64,000 nt of DNA. Source: Lachnospiraceae bacterium AC2029. Lineage in GTDB: Bacteria > Bacillota > Clostridia > Lachnospirales > Lachnospiraceae. Within the stretch, counting starts at the first letter, position 1. Each line of letters begins with the position of its first letter. This document shows positions 37,442 to 45,245 of this stretch, in pieces. The notes under the pieces were generated by a model. That model did no database searches, was not told the origin of the DNA, and saw nothing but the letters and a program-made list of their open reading frames with translations. The DNA lies in the NCBI GenBank assembly GCA_000703065.1, contig JNLK01000001.1, positions 2,502,001 to 2,566,000 on the forward strand, in the 5' to 3' direction. Position numbers and translations under genes: made by a program.

Positions 37442-39253
37442 ATGAAGTATTCGGACGCAATATCATATATAGAGAGTAAGAACAGCCTCGGAATCGTTCC
37501 GGGGCTGGATGTGATTTTGGCACTCCTTGAGAAGCTGGGGAATCCCGAACGGGAGATTCCCGCACTGCATATTGCAGGGACCAACGGAAAAGGGACCATC
37601 ATGTCCTTTGTGGAGCAGTCGCTTCTGGCGGCAGGACTTTCCGTCGGTCGGTATCTCTCACCGTCGGTCCTGGACTATCGTGAGAAGTGGCAGGTGAACG
37701 GAGAGATGGCCTCGGAGGAGGATGTGGCTGAGTGCATGGAGGAGGTCCGCCGGGCGGCAGAGAGCCTTCCCGACAGTCCCACCGTATTCGAGATCGAAAC
37801 GGCACTGGCCTTTGTGCTTTTCAGGAAGAAACACTGTGACGTGATCCTGGTGGAGTGCGGCATGGGCGGACGGCTGGATGCGACAAATGTGCTCCCCCGG
37901 AAGATCGTGGACATCCTGGCTTCAGTCAGTATGGACCATATGCAGTTTCTGGGAGATACCAGGGAGAAGATCCTGCAGGAGAAGCTGGGGATCGTACAGC
38001 CGGGAGACGTGCTGGTAACCTCTCCGCTGGATGAGGAACTGCGCGGGATCCTGGAGAAGAAGGACATTTCTTGGTATGAAACCGAGATGGATGCGCTGGG
38101 GATCCTTTCCGAGACGATCCATGGAACCAGATTCTATTACCATGGAGAGACCTATCAGATCCGTATGCCGGGCAGGGTGGCCGTGGAAAATGCCATCACG
38201 GCACTGACAGCGCTGGAGGTATATAACGAGAGGGCAGAGGAGTTCGGACTCCCCATGCTGACGACAGAACAGATCCGGACCGGGCTGGAGCGAACCTCCT
38301 GGCAGGGACGGTTTACGGTCTTTGATACCAGAAACACCATGATCGTGGACGGAGCACATAACCGTGACGCATGGATCCGCCTGGCAGAGACGCTGCAGCA
38401 TTTCTTCGGTGAGAAGAAGCTGGTCTTCGTCCTGGGTGTGCTTGCAGATAAGGAAGTGGACTGCATGCTGCAGACGCTGCTTCCGCTTGCGAAGAAGGTA
38501 TATACATTTACGCCGGACAGTCCGCGGGCGCTGAACGGAGCGGAGCTGGCGGAACGTATATGGATCCGGGGACTGACGACCGACGGAGAAAAAGCGGACA
38601 GCCATGGATCCCGGGATTCCGTAGAAGCGGGGACTCCGGCAGAATATGTGGAAGAAGGGGCGTTTGCAGCAGCCGTGAAGGCTCTTCGTGAGGCAGAGCC
38701 GGAGGATGTGATCGTGGCCTGTGGGTCCCTTACCTTCCTGGGAGAACTTCTGAAGAATCGTACCCGTCTGGAAATGGACCGGGTCGAGAGGATCCTCGCG
38801 GACGCATTTTACAGGAAACAGATCAAGAAGATCTATGAATCGGAATATGACAGAGAATATTGCAGGCATGGCTTCGGTCATGCGGTGTCCGTGGCAAGGA
38901 TCGCGTATATCCTGGCACTGGAGGAGAAGCTTCCGCTGGAGAAGGACGTGATCTACGGAACGGCGCTCCTGCATGATATCGGACGATACACGAAATACGA
39001 GGAAACCATGTCGCATCATGAGGCAGGTGCCGTATGTGCCCGGGAGATACTGGAACGGGCAGGCTATACGGAAGAGGAGATCCCTGAAATGTGTGACGCC
39101 ATCCGGGCGCACAAGGATCCCGGCGGACGGCGGAATACACTGGAGGGTGTGCTCTACCGGGCGGACAAGCTGTCCAGAAACTGCTTCCTCTGTGATGCAA
39201 GGTCGGAATGCTACTGGCCGGAGGAGCGAAAGAACAGAACGATCCTCTGCTGA
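37442..39253 (+). CDS. folC: Folylpolyglutamate/dihydrofolate synthase fused to an HD phosphohydrolase domain
   Basis: 603 residues, against about 430 for FolC. Residues 1-440 are FolC: ALHIAGTNGKGTIMSFVEQS (P-loop), LSPSVLDYREKWQVNG, VECGMGGRLDATNV and VDGAHNRDA. It adds glutamate to dihydropteroate or folate. Residues about 455-600 are an HD domain: RHGFGHAVSVARI (from residue 475), GTALLHDIGRYTKYE and RADKLSR. The reading is continuous with no stop between them. It is directly upstream of the FolB-FolK-PheA fusion, so the HD part may be the missing dihydroneopterin-phosphate phosphatase (inference). Confidence 0.9.
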   Translation: MKYSDAISYIESKNSLGIVPGLDVILALLEKLGNPEREIPALHIAGTNGKGTIMSFVEQSLLAAGLSVGRYLSPSVLDYREKWQVNGEMASEEDVAECMEEVRRAAESLPDSPTVFEIETALAFVLFRKKHCDVILVECGMGGRLDATNVLPRKIVDILASVSMDHMQFLGDTREKILQEKLGIVQPGDVLVTSPLDEELRGILEKKDISWYETEMDALGILSETIHGTRFYYHGETYQIRMPGRVAVENAITALTALEVYNERAEEFGLPMLTTEQIRTGLERTSWQGRFTVFDTRNTMIVDGAHNRDAWIRLAETLQHFFGEKKLVFVLGVLADKEVDCMLQTLLPLAKKVYTFTPDSPRALNGAELAERIWIRGLTTDGEKADSHGSRDSVEAGTPAEYVEEGAFAAAVKALREAEPEDVIVACGSLTFLGELLKNRTRLEMDRVERILADAFYRKQIKKIYESEYDREYCRHGFGHAVSVARIAYILALEEKLPLEKDVIYGTALLHDIGRYTKYEETMSHHEAGAVCAREILERAGYTEEEIPEMCDAIRAHKDPGGRRNTLEGVLYRADKLSRNCFLCDARSECYWPEERKNRTILC

Positions 39254-39326
39254 GGATAAGATGCAGCGAAAAGGCTCGCTGCAGATGCAGAGCTCTGAAG
39301 GTGAAAGCTTTGAATTGAGGATATTT

Positions 39327-41015
39327 ATGGATAAGATTGAAATCAAAAATCTGAAGATCTACGCATATCACGGCGTATTTGACGAGGAGAAGGAGGAAGG
39401 GCAGTTCTTCCTTATTTCCGCAGAGCTCTTTCTGGATCTCCGTCCCTCTTCCATGTCGGACGACCTTCTGGAAACTGTCAGCTATGATGAGGTGGCTCAC
39501 ACCATCGAACGGGTCGTGACTGAGGAGAAATGGAATCTCATCGAGGCGGTTGCAGAGGCCGTGGCATCGGAGGTCCTTCTGACCTATAAGAAGGTGCACA
39601 GTATCCGGGTTCGGGTGGATAAACCGGAGGCACCTATCGGGCTGGCCTTTGATACCGTATCCGTGACCATAGAAAGAGGACGCCATATCGCCTATATCGG
39701 GATCGGTTCCAACCTGGGAGACCGAAAGACCTACCTGGATCAGGCCGTGGAACAGCTGGGGAAGGATCCCTATATCCGCGTGCTCCGCTCTGCATCCTAT
39801 ATTGAAACCGAGCCCTACGGACCGGTGGAGCAGCCGGATTTCCTGAACGGTGCGGTGGAACTGGAGACACTGTATTCTCCGCAGGAGCTGCTGTCCGTGC
39901 TTCACGATATCGAGCAGGAAGCAGGAAGGAAAAGGATCGTTCACTGGGGGCCCCGGACGCTGGATCTGGATATCCTCCTTTACGATGACTGCGTGATCCG
40001 TGAGGAAGGCCTCTATATTCCCCATGTGGAAATGGAACGACGTACATTTGTCCTGGAGCCTCTGTCGGAGATCGCGCCCTATGTGGTTCATCCGCTGCTT
40101 CATAAGACCGTTAGCCAGCTGCTGGAGGAACTGAAGAAGCAGGATCCCGAGGTTCCGCCCTTTGATACCTCCATGTACCGTTTTACCGAGGAACTGGAGA
40201 AGGACGGGAAGAGTGTGTGCTATGCCGGCGTTCCGGGTGCCTATGCCGAGGCCGCAGCCTTCAAGTACTTCGGGGAAGATGCAGATCTGAAAAATGTAAA
40301 AACCTTCGATGACGTGGTAAACGCGGTAGCCTCCGGAGAGGTTGACTACGGCGTTCTTCCGGTGGAGAACAGCTCAGCCGGTTTCGTCAGCGGAAATTAT
40401 GATATCATCCGGCGTACCGGGGTCACCATAGTGGAAGAGGTGGTCCTGGACATTGAGCATGCGCTTCTGGGACTTCCCAACGCCATGCTGTCGGACATCC
40501 GAAAGGTCTATTCTCATAATCAGGGACTGATGCAGTGCAAGGAATATATCGAGAGCCATCAGTTCAGTACCGAGGGGACAAGCAATACCGCGGTTGCCGC
40601 AAAGAAGGTCATGGAGAGCCGGGATGTGACAAAGGCCGCGATCGCCAGTGAACGGGCAGCGGAGCTGTATAATCTGAAGGTTCTGGCACGTCGTATCAAC
40701 TTTACCAGAGACAATGCCACCCGTTTCGTGATCATCACGAATGAGAAGGTGGTTCTTTCCGGATCCGATTCTGTCATCATGTGCTTTACCGCACCCCATA
40801 AGGTCGGTGCGTTGTACCACATTATGGGGATCATCAATAAGAACGCCATCAATATGACCAGGATCGAGTCCCGGCCGTCTCTGAAGAAGAAATGGGAGTA
40901 CAGCTTCTATGTCAGCTTCGAGGGCAAGCTGACGGACCGGAATGTGATCAAGGCTCTGGCGGAGATCCGGTATGAAGCGGAGGATCTGACGGTCCTCGGT
41001 ACATTTTCCTCGTGA
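39327..41015 (+). CDS. Trifunctional fusion: dihydroneopterin aldolase - HPPK - prephenate dehydratase (ACT)
   Basis: 562 residues. FolB (1-118): IKNLKIYAYHGVFDEEKEEG and VRVDKPEAPIGLAFDT. FolK (121-250): AYIGIGSNLGDRKTYLDQAV and the HPPK signature GPRTLDLDILLYDD (208-221). PheA (296-472): CYAGVPGAYAEAAAFKYFG, GVLPVENSSAG and RDNATRF (catalytic TRF 465-467). ACT (482-560): HKVGALYHI and the phenylalanine-binding ESRP (514-517). FolB and FolK make the folate pterin; prephenate dehydratase makes phenylpyruvate for phenylalanine. No chorismate mutase domain is present. Start ATG 39327 matches FolB N-termini, although the ribosome site (GAGGA) is weak; longer readings from upstream have no FolB homology. 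Confidence 0.92.
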   Translation: MDKIEIKNLKIYAYHGVFDEEKEEGQFFLISAELFLDLRPSSMSDDLLETVSYDEVAHTIERVVTEEKWNLIEAVAEAVASEVLLTYKKVHSIRVRVDKPEAPIGLAFDTVSVTIERGRHIAYIGIGSNLGDRKTYLDQAVEQLGKDPYIRVLRSASYIETEPYGPVEQPDFLNGAVELETLYSPQELLSVLHDIEQEAGRKRIVHWGPRTLDLDILLYDDCVIREEGLYIPHVEMERRTFVLEPLSEIAPYVVHPLLHKTVSQLLEELKKQDPEVPPFDTSMYRFTEELEKDGKSVCYAGVPGAYAEAAAFKYFGEDADLKNVKTFDDVVNAVASGEVDYGVLPVENSSAGFVSGNYDIIRRTGVTIVEEVVLDIEHALLGLPNAMLSDIRKVYSHNQGLMQCKEYIESHQFSTEGTSNTAVAAKKVMESRDVTKAAIASERAAELYNLKVLARRINFTRDNATRFVIITNEKVVLSGSDSVIMCFTAPHKVGALYHIMGIINKNAINMTRIESRPSLKKKWEYSFYVSFEGKLTDRNVIKALAEIRYEAEDLTVLGTFSS

Positions 41016-41132
41016 TCCTCGTGGTAGATGTGCCTTTTCGTATGATTTACACGGGAGATATGCATTTCCGCATGATTTCATCGGAATCGGTATATTTCCC
41101 TGCGACATTACTACATTTTCCGGTGATTTTGC

Positions 41133-41162
41133 TTGACAGAGGCGGGTCAGGTGTGGTAAATT
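41133..41162 (+). promoter_or_regulatory. Promoter of infC-rpmI-rplT
   Basis: -35 TTGACA (41133-41138), 18-bp spacer, -10 TAAATT (41157-41162). Confidence 0.75.
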
Positions 41163-41169
41163 ACCATTT

Positions 41170-41331
41170 GTGTAAAAAAAGAAGAGGTTTCCACTCTCAC
41201 CTTGGATTGCAAATGCGCGGTCGGGTTTGATATTGTAAATGTCATGCAACAGAAGTGTTCTTTTGCTGTGCATTTTCGATGCAGTGGATTCCTTTGGTCC
41301 ACTGTTTTTTAATGTTCGGGAGGGTACAACC
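41170..41331 (+). promoter_or_regulatory. infC leader, L20-type autoregulatory element with terminator
   Basis: A 160-nt leader before infC. Near its end CAGTGGA/TCCACTG (41282-41304) is followed by TTTTTT, an intrinsic terminator ahead of the gene. This matches the L20 leader of low-GC Gram-positives, where ribosomal protein L20 promotes premature termination. The GGGAGGGT ribosome site lies just after the terminator. Confidence 0.7.
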
Positions 41332-41835
41332 ATAGACTACTTAATCAATGAACAAATCAGAGACAAAGAGGTACGTGTCATCGGGGCCGAGGGTGGACAG
41401 CTCGGTGTTATGAGTGTGAAGGATGCACAGAAGCTTGCAGATGATGCAGGCCTGGATCTTGTGCGGGTTTCACCCAATGCAAAGCCGCCGGTATGTAAGA
41501 TCATCGATTACGGAAAGTTCCGCTATGAGATGTCCCGGAAGGAAAAGGACGCGAAGAAGAAGCAGAGGATCGTGGAGATCAAGGAAGTTCGTCTTTCCCC
41601 GAATATCGAGGAAAATGACCTGAACACCAAGGTCGGCATGGCACGGAAGTTCCTTGAGAAGGGAAACCGTGTGAAGGTAACACTGCGTTTCCGCGGCCGT
41701 GAGCTGGCCTATGTGAACCAGAGTAAGCGGATCCTGGATGAGTTCGCTGAAAAGCTGTCGGATATCTCTGTTGTAGATAAGCCGGCAAAGTTCGAAGGAA
41801 GAAGCATGATCATGTTTCTTGCTGAGAAGAAATAA
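41332..41835 (+). CDS. infC: Translation initiation factor IF-3
   Basis: 167 residues. N-terminal [20 protein letters not shown] and C-terminal [20 protein letters not shown] match IF-3 throughout. No ATG or GTG lies at the expected start. The best start is ATA at 41332, 7-8 bp after GGGAGGGT (41317-41324), so a rare AUU-class codon is used, which gives IF-3 control of its own synthesis. An in-frame ATG at 41239 would have to be read through the leader terminator and adds unrelated residues. Confidence 0.93.
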   Translation: MDYLINEQIRDKEVRVIGAEGGQLGVMSVKDAQKLADDAGLDLVRVSPNAKPPVCKIIDYGKFRYEMSRKEKDAKKKQRIVEIKEVRLSPNIEENDLNTKVGMARKFLEKGNRVKVTLRFRGRELAYVNQSKRILDEFAEKLSDISVVDKPAKFEGRSMIMFLAEKK

Positions 41836-41867
41836 CGAAGGGTATTATTAAAAAGGAGGATACAAAG

Positions 41868-42065
41868 ATGCCGAAGTTAAAGACCAAGAAGTCAGCAGCA
41901 AAGCGCTTCACAAAGACAGGAACAGGAAAGCTGAAGAGAAATAAAGCTTACAAGAGCCATATCCTTACAAAGAAGACAACCAAGCGTAAGAGAAACCTGC
42001 GGAAGGCAACTATGATGGACAAGACAAACAGCAAGGTAATGAAGAAGATCCTGCCGTATATCTAA
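41868..42065 (+). CDS. rpmI: 50S ribosomal protein L35
   Basis: 65 residues, standard length. [20 protein letters not shown] and the basic C-terminus are diagnostic. Ribosome site AAGGAGG; middle gene of the infC-rpmI-rplT operon. Confidence 0.98.
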   Translation: MPKLKTKKSAAKRFTKTGTGKLKRNKAYKSHILTKKTTKRKRNLRKATMMDKTNSKVMKKILPYI

Positions 42066-42093
42066 GGCAGCATATCGTTAGGAGGATAAGAAA

Positions 42094-42450
42094 ATGGCAA
42101 GAATTAAGGGTGGCGCTAACGCCAAGAAGAAGCATAATAAGACACTGAAGGCTGCTAAGGGATACGTAGGAGCACGTTCCAAGCAGTATCGCGTAGCTAA
42201 GCAGTCCGTAATGCGTGCAGAGGCTTCTGCATTTGCAGGACGTCGTGAGAGAAAGAGAGATTTCCGTAAGCTGTGGATCGCTCGTATCAATGCAGCAGCT
42301 CGTATGAACGATATCTCCTACAGCCAGCTGATGCATGGCCTGAAGACAGCAGGTATCGATATGAACCGTAAGATGCTCGCTGAGCTTGCTGTAAGCGATG
42401 CAGAGGCATTTGCAAAGCTTGCTGAGGCAGCTAAGAACGCACTTGCATAA
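42094..42450 (+). CDS. rplT: 50S ribosomal protein L20
   Basis: 118 residues. [20 protein letters not shown] and [20 protein letters not shown] are conserved. It binds 23S rRNA early in assembly and, in Gram-positives, represses this operon through the leader upstream of infC. Confidence 0.98.
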   Translation: MARIKGGANAKKKHNKTLKAAKGYVGARSKQYRVAKQSVMRAEASAFAGRRERKRDFRKLWIARINAAARMNDISYSQLMHGLKTAGIDMNRKMLAELAVSDAEAFAKLAEAAKNALA

Positions 42451-42460
42451 GTGATATTTC

Positions 42461-42488
42461 CGAACTCCCCGCAAAGCGGGGGGTTCGA
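42461..42488 (+). terminator. Stem-loop after rplT
   Basis: CGAACTCCCCGC / GCGGGGGGTTCG with AAA loop. The following bases are A-rich without a T-run, so it is a moderate terminator. Confidence 0.65.
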
Positions 42489-42502
42489 ATAATAAAAACC
42501 AT

Positions 42503-42531
42503 TTGACATAAGTGCTCCTTTGTGGTAGGAT
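42503..42531 (+). promoter_or_regulatory. tRNA-Leu promoter
   Basis: -35 TTGACA (42503-42508), 17-bp spacer, -10 TAGGAT (42526-42531); start about 15 bp before the mature tRNA. Confidence 0.8.
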
Positions 42532-42552
42532 ATCACTTGCGTCAAAGAAAAA

Positions 42553-42636
42553 GCGGGAGTGCTGGAATTGGCAGACAGGCTAGACTAAGGATCTAGTGAT
42601 GGTAACGTCGTGAGGGTTCAAGTCCCTTCTCCCGCA
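42553..42636 (+). tRNA. tRNA-Leu (anticodon AAG)
   Basis: 84-nt class II tRNA. Acceptor stem GCGGGAG/CTCCCGC with discriminator A, anticodon arm CTAGA-CTAAGGA-TCTAG (anticodon AAG, G37), an extended variable arm and a T-arm containing GGTTCAAGTCC. No CCA is encoded; the transcript continues into a palindrome/terminator. Confidence 0.95.
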
Positions 42637-42638
42637 TA

Positions 42639-42682
42639 TGACAAGAAAAGGACAGGTACATGTACCTGTCCTTTTTCTTGTC
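42639..42682 (+). terminator. Palindrome/terminator after tRNA-Leu
   Basis: TGACAAGAAA(A)GGACAGGTACA paired with TGTACCTGTCCTTTTTCTTGTCA, with one asymmetric base, centred on GTACATGTAC. It includes a T5 and is related in its GGACAGGTAC arm to palindrome C at 62.3 kb. Confidence 0.75.
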
Positions 42683-42767
42683 ACAAGCCGGAGCCACTTG
42701 AACCCAGGGTTCAAGGTCTCCGGCTTGCTATGCAAGCCGTCGGTCAGGCGCAATCATAGATTGCGCC
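42656..42767 (+). repeat. 112-bp direct repeat, copy 1
   Basis: Identical over 112 bp to 44981-45092. It starts at the centre of the preceding palindrome and contains two more hairpins: a CAAGCCGGAG.../...CTCCGGCTTG stem holding GAACCC/GGGTTC, and GGCGCAATC/GATTGCGCC. The two copies bracket the peptidase fragment and wall-binding gene. Confidence 0.95.
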
Positions 42768-42815
42768 CGATTCGGCTAAAAACAGCCCACCGGGCTGTTT
42801 TTTTAACGCCGAATC

Positions 42816-42828
42816 CCCTTCTCCCGCA
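42816..42828 (+). repeat. Duplicated tRNA-Leu 3' end (possible attachment-site relic)
   Basis: CCCTTCTCCCGCA is identical to the last 13 bases of tRNA-Leu (42624-42636), and the preceding GAATC resembles a T-loop. Duplications like this are left where integrases use a tRNA 3' end as att site. No integrase gene is present. Confidence 0.6.
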
Positions 42829-42842
42829 GCATAAAAGCGGAA

Positions 42843-42878
42843 TGCACTGAAACAAACTGTTTCGGTGCGTTTTTTTTT
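42843..42878 (+). terminator. Strong intrinsic terminator in the scar region
   Basis: GCACTGAAAC/GTTTCGGTGC stem, AAACT loop, then G and T9. Confidence 0.85.
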
Positions 42879-43188
42879 GTGAAATCCCTTATTCTATAAG
42901 GGATTGTGAACCCTCGACGTTCACTGGAATGCTCTGAAACGAACTGTCGTAAACTGTCCGAAAAGGGTAAAAAAAGAGGAGATTGGGGCCCAAAATGTGG
43001 CCCAAATTGTGGCCCATTTTGCGGGGCTACACCCGTGATAAAATAAGGCTTTAGCGAATGCCTGGCAGCAAAAATAAGTGATTCATTTCACTTTGGAATG
43101 GGGCCGAAAAATAGGCCTTAGAAAAAGACGAGGATTATTTGTAGATAAAGCAGAAAAGCGCAGTGTGAAGAAAGGAAAAGGAGAGTTC

Positions 43189-43218
43189 GCCGTCGTCCCC
43201 AGTGGGTACAGCGGTGAA
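43189..43218. repeat. 30-bp quasi-palindrome, copy 1
   Basis: CCGTCGTCCCCAGTGGGTAC followed by AGCGGTGAA. Nearly self-complementary; same family as the copies at 43243 and 54732. Confidence 0.75.
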
Positions 43219-43242
43219 TCTTCTTTTTCTATTTCCATTGAT

Positions 43243-43272
43243 ACCGTCGTCCCCACTGGGTACAACGGTGAA
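43243..43272. repeat. 30-bp quasi-palindrome, copy 2
   Basis: ACCGTCGTCCCCACTGGGTA followed by CAACGGTGAA, 54 bp after copy 1 and in the same orientation. Confidence 0.75.
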
Positions 43273-43412
43273 TTATGTATGGCTCAGATCCGGGGTTGGA
43301 GTAACAAGCAACGTCTCCATGTACATCTCGGAAACCGAGATTACAGGAGACTGCTTCTTGGGACACCCCAGACCCCGTCGTACAGAAAAAGAACGAGCTT
43401 TTTTATAATAAT

Positions 43413-43916
43413 TTGGAGAGCTTCAAGGAAGATCTCAGGGCGGCGTGTTCTGTGAGCGCCAGTAAGTCCATTTTTCTTTGGCCCTGTCCGTCCAGTAACT
43501 ATATCACTTCCTACTTTGGAAACCGTACGCCACCGAAACAGGGAGCGTCTTCTGATCATAAGGGTATCGATATTGGGGCATCTATGGGTGTACAGGTGAT
43601 TGCTGCTGCGGCAGGGAAGGTAACAACGGTGTCGTACAATTCGGCCAGAGGATACTTCATTGTGGTAGATCACGGGAGCGGTTATTTTACATTGTGTCAG
43701 CATCTCAGCCGGCAGGATGTGAAGGTGGGGGATATGGTGAAGGCAGGACAGCAGATCGGGGCTGTAGGAGAGACCGGTATCAGCACGGCGCCGCATCTGC
43801 ACTTTGAGGTTCATGTGAATGGAACGCCGGTGGATCCGTTGCAGTTTTTTGAGCAAAATTCATACTTGCAGGAAAAAGGATATCGCAGTAAAATGTTACA
43901 CAGATTTCGAAAATGA
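43413..43916 (+). CDS. M23 (LytM) peptidase domain, N-terminally truncated
   Basis: 167 residues from a TTG. The LytM fold motifs are present: HKGIDIGASMG (first His and Asp), GSGYFTLCQHL and HLHFEVHVNG (last two His). This zinc endopeptidase class cuts peptidoglycan cross-bridges. There is no signal peptide or membrane segment, and the frame extends only 37 codons upstream to a stop at 43302, so the export part is missing. It is probably a relic or depends on a non-obvious start. It lies between the 112-bp repeats, 20 bp before the wall-binding gene. Confidence 0.65.
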   Translation: MESFKEDLRAACSVSASKSIFLWPCPSSNYITSYFGNRTPPKQGASSDHKGIDIGASMGVQVIAAAAGKVTTVSYNSARGYFIVVDHGSGYFTLCQHLSRQDVKVGDMVKAGQQIGAVGETGISTAPHLHFEVHVNGTPVDPLQFFEQNSYLQEKGYRSKMLHRFRK

Positions 43917-43936
43917 TCATAGTAAGGAGGATTGCA

Positions 43937-44959
43937 ATGAAAAAAATAAGAAAAACTCTGCTCAAATCAGTTATTCTTGCGGTGATGATGTCATTTTTCG
44001 TTTTTGGCAGTGCGGGTGATGCTTTTGCCTTGAATCTTGACGGGAGTTGGAAACATAATAACAAGGGCTGGTGGTATGCGTACGAGAATGGCTATTATCC
44101 GACAAGTACATGGTGTAAAATCGACGGGAAGTGGTACTATTTCAATGCGGAAGGCTATATGATGACCGGTTGGAAGAAGAGCGGCAAATCCTGGTATTAT
44201 CTTGGCACAGACGGAGCAATGAAGACCGGCTGGGTGCGGGTCAAGGGATCATGGTATTACCTTGGAAGTGATGGAATCATGAGAACCGGTTGGAAGAAGA
44301 TCGGCAAATCCTGGTATTATTTTGGCTCAGACGGAGCAATGAAGACCGGCTGGAAAAAAATTAAAGGAAAATGGTACTATTTTGGCGATGCCGGTGACAT
44401 GAAGACCGGATGGCAGTCGATAAACGGAATAACCTACTATTTTATCAAATCCGGCGAAATGGCAACAGGCGAGGTTAAGATTGGAGAGCGTGTGTATGTA
44501 TTCGAACGTGACGGACAAGTTGGATTAATGATCGATGAAGAGGGCTTATTCACGATGAATGAGAAACTTTTCGGTCTGTCCTTCAAGCAGGTGAAAGATC
44601 GACTCTGCACGCCTGAATTGGAAGAACCGATTTATTGGTCCTATTGGGGCAATAATCTGTATGCGTCATTCCTGGGAGATAGTAATTTTACATTGCTTTT
44701 TCAGAATAACAGTTTGGTGATGGTATTCTATGATTTTCCGGAAGATGGGAATGTTCCTCCGGGATTACTGGGTAGTGCGGCTGTTCTTTGGGGAAGAACT
44801 TACGATAGAGCAGGTTACGGGAGTGATAACGCATTCCATTATACATGGTCAAACCTTGGTGAGAATCACAATAAATTCAGTTATGAACAATATCTCGAGG
44901 TCTACTTAACCGGGGAAGAGCATTATCGGCAAAGATACATATCACATCTGTATCAATGA
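43937..44959 (+). CDS. Secreted protein with choline-binding-type cell-wall repeats
   Basis: 340 residues. A signal peptide ends near DAFA-LN. Residues about 45-185 contain seven aromatic repeats of roughly 20 residues (GW..xxGxWYYxxxxGxMxT), the CW_binding_1 type that binds choline or teichoic-acid decorations. The C-terminal domain (about 200-340) is unrecognised. AAGGAGG (43924-43930) precedes ATG 43937. Codon use is more A/T-rich than core genes, and it lies between direct repeats, both signs of acquisition. Confidence 0.85.
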   Translation: MKKIRKTLLKSVILAVMMSFFVFGSAGDAFALNLDGSWKHNNKGWWYAYENGYYPTSTWCKIDGKWYYFNAEGYMMTGWKKSGKSWYYLGTDGAMKTGWVRVKGSWYYLGSDGIMRTGWKKIGKSWYYFGSDGAMKTGWKKIKGKWYYFGDAGDMKTGWQSINGITYYFIKSGEMATGEVKIGERVYVFERDGQVGLMIDEEGLFTMNEKLFGLSFKQVKDRLCTPELEEPIYWSYWGNNLYASFLGDSNFTLLFQNNSLVMVFYDFPEDGNVPPGLLGSAAVLWGRTYDRAGYGSDNAFHYTWSNLGENHNKFSYEQYLEVYLTGEEHYRQRYISHLYQ

Positions 44960-44980
44960 TACGAAAACAGAGGGCAGGCA

Positions 44981-45092
44981 GTACATGTACCTGTCCTTTT
45001 TCTTGTCACAAGCCGGAGCCACTTGAACCCAGGGTTCAAGGTCTCCGGCTTGCTATGCAAGCCGTCGGTCAGGCGCAATCATAGATTGCGCC
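44981..45092 (+). repeat. 112-bp direct repeat, copy 2
   Basis: Perfect copy of 42656-42767; the left half of the palindrome present at copy 1 is missing here. Serves as the terminator region of the wall-binding gene. Confidence 0.95.
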
Positions 45093-45118
45093 ATGCCGCC
45101 CTCTCCGGATGCTATCGC

Positions 45119-45149
45119 ATCCGTCACATTGTGTGGCGGATCTTTTTTT
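45119..45149 (+). terminator. Intrinsic terminator after the repeat
   Basis: ATCCGTCACA/TGTGGCGGAT stem, TTG loop, then C and T7. A palindrome CCCTTATAGAATAAGGG near 45159 is the reverse complement of the one near 42889. Confidence 0.8.
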
Positions 45150-45245
45150 GCCTGAAATCCCTTATAGAATAAGGGCGCACGGAACATTCACCCTGCCTAT
45201 CCGGTGGTGTGCTGTTTTGTCTTCCAAATGTTCGGTACGAAAGGT

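Larger units (their letters stand above)
42768..43412. other. Gene-poor scar region next to tRNA-Leu
   Basis: About 650 bp with no convincing gene. It contains a nested terminator (AAAACAGCCC/GGGCTGTTTT within GATTCGGC/GCCGAATC), a second copy of the tRNA 3' end at 42816-42828, a terminator at 42843, the palindrome CCCTTATTCTATAAGGG (about 42889), three 12-bp GGCCCAAA(A/T)TGT-like repeats (42987-43022) and two copies of a 30-bp quasi-palindrome (43189, 43243). It reads as debris from past integration and excision. Confidence 0.6.

Noticed and set aside
38973-39326. 118-codon upstream extension of the FolB-FolK-PheA fusion
   Set aside because: It lies inside folC-HD in another frame and shows no homology; FolB proteins begin at the chosen ATG.
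43078-43455. 125-codon frame upstream of the M23 peptidase domain
   Set aside because: No ribosome site or motif; it spans two dispersed quasi-palindromes and overlaps the peptidase in another frame.
42553-45149. Intact prophage or integrative element at tRNA-Leu
   Set aside because: No integrase, excisionase, relaxase, capsid or replication gene is present; only repeats and tRNA-end relics remain.
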